NCBI GenBank assembly: GCA_021639925.1
Contig: JAJXEL010000049.1
Location: 5,727 to 12,615 of the forward strand
Reading direction: 5' to 3'
DNA from: Alphaproteobacteria bacterium
Lineage (GTDB): Bacteria; Pseudomonadota; Alphaproteobacteria; CAAGCB01; CAG-977
DNA length: 6,889 nucleotides
The notes beneath the pieces are model-generated. The model ran no database searches. It was not told the DNA's origin and was given only the letters and a program-made list of their open reading frames with translations. Each line of letters opens with the position of its first letter. Positions within the stretch are counted from its first letter, which is position 1. Below are positions 1 through 6,889 of the stretch, piece by piece. A program made the translations under genes and the position numbers.

Positions 1-14
1 CAGATAGACATTCG

Positions 15-974
15 TCAATCAAAAAAACGATATAGAATATTTTCCGTTTTTTCCTCTGCCGCGGGATCTTCTTTTTCTTCGGCAGAATCAATTTGTTCTT
101 TTTGGTCTGACGTATCCAGCGTATAAACAACGGCTCCCAGCCTTTGCCCGTCCAACCCCGGCAAAAACAGCGCGCCGCCGGACAAATTCATATCCGGCAA
201 AAAGAATTGCCTGTTTTGGTCCGACAGCGACAACAGCTTTTTCTGTTGTTTTTTACCCAGCGCCTTTCCCGACCCGATCGACGTCAAAAAAGCCAGATTT
301 TCCGCCGTGCACCAGCCGGAATATTTTGTTTTGTCCGGTTCGCGGCGCCGCATTTTAAACCAAGCCATTTTCTTTAATCCCGTTTTATCCAGCGCCGTGT
401 AAACACGCGCCTGGCCATACTGCGATAAAACGTCGGGAATATTACCCACCATACGGGTTAATTTTTTGGATATTTTCAAATACCCCGTCTTTTCCCCGTC
501 AATTTTCATCAAAACGCTGTAAACAACGTCCTGAGAAGGCAGTCTTTCCCAAAAACAAGACGAAGAAGAATCTGCCAAATCTGCCGGCAGACGCATTCTG
601 CCGCGATAATTTTTATCGTTCACACGGACAAAAAAACGAGTATTCGGGTGATAAAAAACAAAATCCGCGTCATAGTCTTTGGCCAGACCAAGCGCGTATT
701 TTGAAGCGGCCTTGACAACGCCGCGCGTGCTGCGGTCTTGTGCCGCCGCCATAAAGTCCCGGTCCGCAAAGATATGTTCACGGGCAAAAGAACGCAGTTC
801 GCCGCAGACCCGCGCTTCTTCGGAACGGAAAAAATCACGCATCGTTTCATCAGGCGTTTGTTCGCCGGCCAAAACGGCCAGAGGTGTTTCTACTTTTATC
901 ACTTCCTGCGCTTTAAGGGGATAAATCCCCGCAAAAATCAAATAAAACGCCCAAAACACCTCTGCTTTTTTCAT
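15..974 (-). CDS. Exported protein of unknown function, possibly a stand-alone Cache-like sensor domain
   Basis: This encodes 319 residues from the ATG at 974. The start is chosen because GGGAGG (984-989) lies 9 nt upstream and the product then begins with a signal peptide: MKK, a hydrophobic stretch to about residue 20, and probable cleavage after L-K-A22. An upstream in-frame start at 1055 would lie inside valS and hide the signal peptide. I do not recognise a named family. Residues 103-118 (ADFVFYHPNTRFFVRV), preceded by a long helical region (about 40-100), recall the 'hFHlp-grsFlRv' pattern of dCache_3-type periplasmic ligand-binding domains. Residues 269-285 (LFLPGLDGQRLGAVVYT) resemble the closing strands of such a domain. 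No second membrane helix, HAMP, kinase or chemotaxis domain follows. The C-terminus (about 289-310) is Glu/Lys-rich and charged. The mature part has cysteines at 57, 140 and 222. The gene starts 19 nt after the valS stop, so co-transcription is likely. The ORF and export are well supported; the fold is inference. Confidence 0.8.
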   Translation of the reverse strand: MKKAEVFWAFYLIFAGIYPLKAQEVIKVETPLAVLAGEQTPDETMRDFFRSEEARVCGELRSFAREHIFADRDFMAAAQDRSTRGVVKAASKYALGLAKDYDADFVFYHPNTRFFVRVNDKNYRGRMRLPADLADSSSSCFWERLPSQDVVYSVLMKIDGEKTGYLKISKKLTRMVGNIPDVLSQYGQARVYTALDKTGLKKMAWFKMRRREPDKTKYSGWCTAENLAFLTSIGSGKALGKKQQKKLLSLSDQNRQFFLPDMNLSGGALFLPGLDGQRLGAVVYTLDTSDQKEQIDSAEEKEDPAAEEKTENILYRFFD

Positions 975-993
975 ATACTTTTTCCTCCCGGTG

Positions 994-3639
<2,646 letters not shown>

Positions 3640-3673
3640 CGCCGTTCCTCCTTTACCTTGTCTGATATTCATG

Positions 3674-3710
3674 AAAAAATATTCCCCAAGCTGTTTTCAG
3701 GCTTGAGGAA
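3674..3710 (-). terminator. Intrinsic terminator or attenuator between popZ and valS
   Basis: On the minus strand, TTCCTCAAGC (3710-3701) pairs with GCTTGGGGAA (3691-3682). This gives a 10-bp stem with one G-U wobble and a 9-nt loop; an alternative closes CTG/CAG around AAAA with one bulged C. The stem is followed by T, A and six T (3679-3674). It lacks a T-tract on the other strand, so it acts leftward only. It lies 20 nt after the popZ stop and its end is about 35 nt before the valS ATG. I see no convincing promoter in the short gap after it. valS is therefore expressed either by read-through or by regulated antitermination. Confidence 0.75.
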
Positions 3711-3748
3711 ATAAAAACTACACAACAGATTATTTCAAATCCAGCCTG
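3698..3748 (-). promoter_or_regulatory. Possible antiterminator pairing overlapping the popZ stop codon
   Basis: In the minus-strand transcript, CAGGCT (3748-3743) and GAAATAA (3736-3730) can pair with AGCCTG (3703-3698) and TTATTTC (3714-3708). The two helices of 6 and 7 bp are separated by a 6-by-4 internal loop and closed by a 15-nt loop. The 5' side is the last codons and stop codon of popZ. The 3' side contains the 5' arm of the terminator hairpin, so the two structures exclude each other. A ribosome finishing popZ would cover the 5' side and favour termination before valS. The complementarity is seen directly; a regulatory role is inference. Confidence 0.35.
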
Positions 3749-4422
3749 TCCATCACGTGGGCAATTTCCTTTTTGACTACCCGTTCGACGATATCCGGCA
3801 GATTGACGTCCAGCCATTCTTTCAAATACGGTTTTAACGTTTCGCGGACAATCGCTTCGATTGTCATATCGCCTTTTCCCAGGGTCAGACGCTTTTCCGA
3901 CGCGACATCGCGCAGATGGGCCAAAGATTCCGCCGCGGCGGCAACTGTCGGTTCGGCCAGCAAAGAATCATCGTCTTCCAGCCGGCGGCCGGCGCTTTCC
4001 TTGATTAAATCCGTCAAGGTTTCTTCCTTCATCGGTTCGCGGGGAATAACGGGTTCGGGCGTAAAATCGTCATCATCGTCATCAGCCGCGGCAGGCATTT
4101 CCGTCACACCGGGCTGCGGCTGCGGCACAATCATGTCCGCGGTCAGATTCACCACCTCATCACGCGTTTCCGGCACCGCTTGATCCGACGGCTTTTCCGG
4201 CAAAGCTGCGGCGGCCGGCGGCGATTGTTCCGGTTGAGAATCAAAACGCGACGGTTCTATTTTTTTCTGCGCGGCCATATTAACCGGCAGATCGGCGGCG
4301 TCCCGAACAACCGGGTCATTTTTTACATTTCCCCCTTCAGGATTATTTTCTTCGTCTTCTGCCAGAATATTACGGATAGAAGCAAGAATATCTTCCATAG
4401 ACGGTTCGTTTTGTTCTGTCAT
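3730..4422 (-). CDS. popZ: Cell pole-organizing protein PopZ (DUF2497 family)
   Basis: Cytoplasmic scaffold that, in Caulobacter, self-assembles at cell poles, tethers the ParB-bound centromere and recruits cell-cycle proteins. It has 230 residues, longer than Caulobacter PopZ at about 177. The N-terminal partner-binding helix is present as EPSMEDILASIRNILAEDEE (residues 6-25). A proline- and acid-rich disordered linker follows (about 26-135), with six aspartates in a row at 114-119. Helical segments follow from about 122. The conserved C-terminal oligomerization region is about 186-230, including IVRETLKPYLKEWLDVNLPD (191-210). The ATG at 4422 matches the usual family start (MTEQNE...) and has a weak GGA 6 nt upstream. 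An in-frame TTG at 4437 would add five residues (read as MYGQK) without a ribosome binding site and is less likely. The order tolC-popZ-valS fits what is known around popZ in Alphaproteobacteria. Family assignment is firm; the polar role is transferred from Caulobacter. Confidence 0.93.
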   Translation of the reverse strand: MTEQNEPSMEDILASIRNILAEDEENNPEGGNVKNDPVVRDAADLPVNMAAQKKIEPSRFDSQPEQSPPAAAALPEKPSDQAVPETRDEVVNLTADMIVPQPQPGVTEMPAAADDDDDDFTPEPVIPREPMKEETLTDLIKESAGRRLEDDDSLLAEPTVAAAAESLAHLRDVASEKRLTLGKGDMTIEAIVRETLKPYLKEWLDVNLPDIVERVVKKEIAHVMDRLDLK

Positions 4423-4445
4423 TTTCTGTCCATACAACTTAGTTC

Positions 4446-4487
4446 ATCAGCTTAATATAGCATCTCCTTTAAAAGGAGCAAGCTGAT
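4446..4487. repeat. Nested inverted repeat in the tolC-popZ gap
   Basis: An outer perfect 8-bp stem, ATCAGCTT (4446-4453) with AAGCTGAT (4480-4487), encloses a GC-containing inner hairpin, CTCCTT (4464-4469) with AAGGAG (4473-4478). In the minus-strand transcript this places a Shine-Dalgarno-like AAAGGAG inside a stem about 50 nt before popZ, with no start codon at normal distance. No T-run follows it on the minus strand. On the plus strand it is followed by a T-rich stretch (4488-4499), so it could also stop rightward antisense transcription before tolC. The repeat is certain; its role is unknown. Confidence 0.6.
4454..4481 (-). promoter_or_regulatory. Weak candidate promoter for popZ
   Basis: TTGCTC (4481-4476) and TATATT (4459-4454) are 16 bp apart on the minus strand. 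Transcription would start about 25 nt before the popZ ATG. The -10 is one base from consensus but the -35 matches only three of six. The boxes fall inside the nested inverted repeat, which could be the real feature here. popZ may instead be read through from tolC. Confidence 0.22.
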
Positions 4488-4510
4488 ATTTTCTTTTTCA
4501 GGTTAAGAAC

Positions 4511-5944
4511 TTATCCCTCTTTATTTTCCGATTCGCCGGATTGTTCTGCCTGCTGTCCAGCCTGCGCCTGTTCGGTTGTTCCGGCCGGATTTTTACGATA
4601 CCGGGCAATATCCAGCCCCAGCCCCGACGGCGTCATCAGCCCCATCGAAGCGATCAGCTGATAAGAAGCGTCAATCAGATTCTTTTTGGCCGTTACCACG
4701 CTGACCCGGGCGTCCAGCAGTTCCTGTTCCGCATTTAAAACGTCCAGAATGGTTCTGGTGCCGGCCTGTTCTTCGTAACGCACGCCTTCCAACGCCAAAG
4801 CCGAAGCTTTTACCTGCTCTTCCAAAGAAGCCAGAGAAGCCAGCGTTGACTGATAATTTTCCCAAGCCTGCGTCGTCGTCCGCACAACGTCGCGTTTAAC
4901 GGCATTGATATTAATTCTGGCCTGGCCGGCGATATATTTGGATTCGCGGACTTTCGAAGCCGTATTGCCCGCGCGGTACAACGGAACGTCCATCACCAGC
5001 ATAACGGAAGAATCTTCTTCTCTGGCCCGGCCCGTTTCCACCGTTCCGAATCCCAGATCATACGATCCGTGCGCGCCGGCCTTCATATTTTTATACGACG
5101 CCTGAATATCCACGGAAGGATAATAGTCCGCCTGAGCGACATCAATGGCGCTTTGCGCGCTTTTAGCCTGCATTTCAGCCGACTGAACCGCCGGATTGCT
5201 TTTCAGCGCGATTTCCAGCGCGTCGTCCAAAGTCTGCGGCAATTTTGCTGCCGGAACTTCCGGTTCAAAAATCTTTTCGGGCATTTTTCCGATAACTTTT
5301 TGATAAACGGCATAAGCGACTTTCAAATCCCCTTCCGCCGAAATACGGCTGGCAACGGCGCCGGCATGACGGGCTTCCGCCTGGGCGACGTCCGTTTTTG
5401 TCAATTCTCCGACGCGGAAACGGTCCTGCGTATATTCCAGCTGACGCTGTAAAACGGCTTCGTTATTCTGATTTAACTTTAAAACGGCCAAAGCCCGGAT
5501 CACGTCCGTATAAGCCACAACCGCATTAATCAGCGAAGATTGTTCAACGTCGCGCAAATTTGCACGTTCGGCTTCGAACTGCGCCTTTGCCGCCTTCACC
5601 GAAGCCGAAGTGCCAAAACCGGAAAAGACCGGCTGCACGGCATTTACGCCGAAAGAAAACGGCATACTTTCTTCTTCGTCAAAAACCGGGGACGATTTTG
5701 TTCTGGTATAAGAATACCCGTAAGAAGCTTCACCGGACAAAGTCGGTTTATAACCGGAAAAACTTTGGGTAATTTTTTCATAAACAGACCTTAAATAAGC
5801 CCTCTGCGACAGAATCGTCGGGTTAGCCACGTACGTATAGGCCAAAGCTTCTTCCAGCGTTTCAGCCTGCACCGTCGTGCTTAAAAGAACGGCAGACAAA
5901 GATATTCCGGATAAAATTCTTTTTAACTTCAGTTGATTCGACAC
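4511..5944 (-). CDS. tolC: TolC-family outer membrane efflux/secretion channel
   Basis: Trimeric outer-membrane channel-tunnel that works with inner-membrane pumps and periplasmic adaptors in type I protein secretion or drug efflux. It has 477 residues. A signal peptide is present (residues 1-27, cleavage after V-Q-A27). Two outer-membrane-efflux repeats follow, about 28-225 and 237-440. Each starts with a similar helix (TLEEALAYTYVANPTI at 29-44; TLDDALEIALKSNPAV at 238-253). Matching hairpin motifs are RFRVGELTKTDVAQAEAR (175-192) and QAGTRTILDVLNAEQELLDA (393-412). QPVFSGFG (104-111) and VPLYRAGN (320-327) mark the beta strands. The tail (454-477) is Gln, Ala and Glu-rich and probably disordered in the periplasm. 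The start is GTG at 5944, with AAGGGGG (5951-5957) 6 nt upstream. It lies 80 nt downstream of the methyltransferase gene and 88 nt upstream of popZ. No adaptor or pump gene is in the window, so it may serve several systems. Caulobacter relatives at this locus (RsaF type) export S-layer protein; the substrate here is unknown. Confidence 0.95.
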   Translation of the reverse strand: MSNQLKLKRILSGISLSAVLLSTTVQAETLEEALAYTYVANPTILSQRAYLRSVYEKITQSFSGYKPTLSGEASYGYSYTRTKSSPVFDEEESMPFSFGVNAVQPVFSGFGTSASVKAAKAQFEAERANLRDVEQSSLINAVVAYTDVIRALAVLKLNQNNEAVLQRQLEYTQDRFRVGELTKTDVAQAEARHAGAVASRISAEGDLKVAYAVYQKVIGKMPEKIFEPEVPAAKLPQTLDDALEIALKSNPAVQSAEMQAKSAQSAIDVAQADYYPSVDIQASYKNMKAGAHGSYDLGFGTVETGRAREEDSSVMLVMDVPLYRAGNTASKVRESKYIAGQARININAVKRDVVRTTTQAWENYQSTLASLASLEEQVKASALALEGVRYEEQAGTRTILDVLNAEQELLDARVSVVTAKKNLIDASYQLIASMGLMTPSGLGLDIARYRKNPAGTTEQAQAGQQAEQSGESENKEG

Positions 5945-6024
5945 AATACGCCCCCTTGAAAAATTTGGGAATCCTATTAAACATTCTTTTTTAACGTTAA
6001 TTCCAATCCAATATCAACAATTAT
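5945..6024. other. Methyltransferase-tolC gap with a 10-bp palindrome
   Basis: This 80-nt A/T-rich gap holds a perfect palindrome, TTAACGTTAA (5991-6000), 46 nt before the tolC start, which could be an operator. I see no terminator after the upstream gene. A poor promoter candidate on the minus strand is TTGATA (6017-6012) with TTAAAA (5994-5989) at 17 bp, overlapping the palindrome. It also has a GANTC site (5969-5973), the CcrM methylation target in Alphaproteobacteria. All functional readings are weak. Confidence 0.3.
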
Positions 6025-6714
6025 TTAAGAAACCGACTCAAAAACAAAATTTTTATAAAACGGAAAGCGGGCAAATCCGCTTAAATCCAGGTCAAAAGCC
6101 GTAATATAGGACAAACTGCCGTTATTTTTTATCACTTTGGTGGCTTTTCCCGTTGTTTCAGCGTTTTTGGCAATGACGCAGACCAACCTGCCGTTTTCAG
6201 CCATCTGCGCCAGCAGAGTTTCGGGAATTTGGGAAATGACGCCTTCGATAAAAATAACGTCGAACGGTGCCTGAGACGGAAATCCCTGATCAGGATTCCC
6301 GTTTAATACGGCAACATTGTCTATTTCGGAATCGATTAAAATCTGCTGCGCTGTTTCACACATACCCGCATCGCTTTCCAAAGCGACGACAGCCTGCGCC
6401 ATATCAGCCATAACCGCCGCCGAATAGCCGGTCGCGGCTTTGACGTCCAGAACAAAATCGCTGTCTTTCAGATTCGCCAGCAGCAGTAAATTCGCCAGAA
6501 TTCTGGGGGAAAACATAACGGTATGCGCATCTATGCATATGGATTCGTCGGCGTAGGCGCGGCTTTTTAAATGATCCGGCAAAAACAGCTCTCTGGCAAC
6601 GCTTCCCATGGCTTTTAACATACAGGCGTCATGAATCCGGTTAGGGATCAGCTGCCCCAACAGCATGTTTTTGCGCGCTGTTTCATGTTCGTTTTCGATT
6701 AAAATCCCGGCCAT
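6025..6714 (-). CDS. Protein-L-isoaspartate O-methyltransferase family protein (divergent)
   Basis: Predicted cytoplasmic class I SAM-dependent methyltransferase of the PCMT family, whose classic members methylate isoaspartyl residues to start repair of aged proteins. It has 229 residues, normal for the family. The N-terminal helical part (about 8-50) ends in RELFLP (41-46), matching the family's 'R..F.P' region. SAM motif I is VLDVKAATGYSAAVMA (88-103). The acidic end of strand 2 is VVALESD (109-115). The later core strands are FDVIFIEGVISQIPETLLAQ (151-170) and GRLVCVI (175-181). Classic motif I reads GxGxGY; here K92 and A94 replace two glycines, with only G96-Y97 kept. The substrate-loop serine-proline context is also altered (VMFSPRILANLL, 66-77). 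Part of this divergence may be normal for tolC-linked alphaproteobacterial homologs; K92 looks more unusual. The ATG at 6714 has GAGGAG (6718-6723) only 3 nt upstream. It is first in the leftward cluster, before tolC. Fold is well supported; isoaspartate activity is uncertain. Confidence 0.88.
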   Translation of the reverse strand: MAGILIENEHETARKNMLLGQLIPNRIHDACMLKAMGSVARELFLPDHLKSRAYADESICIDAHTVMFSPRILANLLLLANLKDSDFVLDVKAATGYSAAVMADMAQAVVALESDAGMCETAQQILIDSEIDNVAVLNGNPDQGFPSQAPFDVIFIEGVISQIPETLLAQMAENGRLVCVIAKNAETTGKATKVIKNNGSLSYITAFDLDLSGFARFPFYKNFVFESVS

Positions 6715-6736
6715 AATCTCCTCTTTTCACGATACG

Positions 6737-6766
6737 TTTATACAATAAATACATCTTTTAGAGCAA
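6737..6766 (-). promoter_or_regulatory. Candidate promoter for the PCMT-family gene
   Basis: On the minus strand TTGCTC (6766-6761) and TATAAA (6742-6737) are 18 bp apart. This would start transcription near 6730 and give a short leader of about 16 nt that still contains the GAGGAG ribosome binding site. The -10 is one base from consensus; the -35 is poor (three of six). Confidence 0.4.
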
Positions 6767-6770
6767 ATAA

Positions 6771-6821
6771 GAAAAAACTTTTAATTTTTCTATTGACGCA
6801 AAAAAAAACTAAGGTTATAAG
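6771..6821 (+). promoter_or_regulatory. Strong promoter with A/T-rich UP-like element for tRNA-Cys
   Basis: TTGACG (6793-6798) and TATAAG (6816-6821) are 17 bp apart, each one base from the sigma70 consensus. Just upstream, 6771-6792 is a run of A and T tracts like an UP element, typical of stable-RNA promoters. Transcription would start near 6828, about 25 nt before the tRNA. Confidence 0.72.
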
Positions 6822-6853
6822 AATTTTGTCTTCAGGGACAAAACCGCATTCGG

Positions 6854-6889
6854 GGCCGAATGGCAGAATGGTTATGCAGAGGACTGCAA
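6854..6889 (+). tRNA. tRNA-Cys(GCA), 5' part, cut by the window end
   Basis: The sequence fits tRNA positions 1-37. The acceptor 5' arm is GGCCGAA (6854-6860). The D-stem is GCA (6863-6865) with TGC (6875-6877) and a GG pair in the loop. The anticodon 5' stem is GAGGA (6879-6883), followed by C32, T33, anticodon GCA (6886-6888) and A37. A short D-stem with a non-Watson-Crick 13-22 position (G13, A22) also occurs in other bacterial tRNA-Cys. The 3' half lies outside, so acceptor and T-arm pairing cannot be checked. Confidence 0.88.

Noticed and set aside
1..10. An ATG at 10 on the minus strand, just after the stop of the exported-protein gene, as the start of another gene
   Set aside because: Only three codons are visible and no ribosome binding site precedes it, so it cannot be supported.
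3640..3672. An 11-codon N-terminal extension of ValRS starting at the ATG at 3672
   Set aside because: The strong AAAGGAGG ribosome binding site would lie inside the coding sequence, and the product from 3639 matches the usual family start.
3640..3729. A T-box riboswitch upstream of valS
   Set aside because: The gap is only 90 nt, I see no T-box sequence or stem I, and T-boxes are essentially a feature of Gram-positive bacteria.
4180..4455. Plus-strand frame of 91 codons across popZ and the gap
   Set aside because: Antisense to the popZ N-terminus, with no recognisable features.

Overview
The window looks like chromosomal DNA of an alphaproteobacterium of middling G+C content with A/T-rich intergenic DNA. 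The main clue is gene order: an isoaspartate-methyltransferase-family gene, a TolC-type outer membrane channel, a PopZ/DUF2497 pole-organizing protein and valS lie in one direction. PopZ/DUF2497 is characteristic of Alphaproteobacteria, and from memory this linkage is known there (for example around Caulobacter popZ). There is no sign of a mobile element, phage, CRISPR array or foreign island.

Layout, read in the direction of transcription (minus strand, right to left). A PCMT-family methyltransferase (6025-6714) has its own candidate promoter. It is followed by tolC (4511-5944, GTG start), then popZ (3730-4422), then valS (994-3639), then a 319-residue exported protein of unrecognised function (15-974) that begins 19 nt after the valS stop. 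Diverging from this cluster at the right edge is the 5' half of tRNA-Cys(GCA), cut by the window end, with a very good sigma70-type promoter. Coding density is high and no gene-free stretch exceeds 140 bases.

The genes cover separate housekeeping roles: protein repair or methylation, outer-membrane export, cell-pole organization and tRNA charging. The clearest regulatory signal is an intrinsic terminator between popZ and valS that ends only about 35 nt before the valS start. The end of the popZ coding sequence, including its stop codon, can pair with the 5' arm of this terminator. That is the layout of a transcription attenuator and is the most interesting hypothesis here, though it is unproven. 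Second is the exported protein behind valS, which resembles the sensor half of a Cache-type receptor with no signalling domain attached. Nothing in the window is clearly a new multi-gene system.
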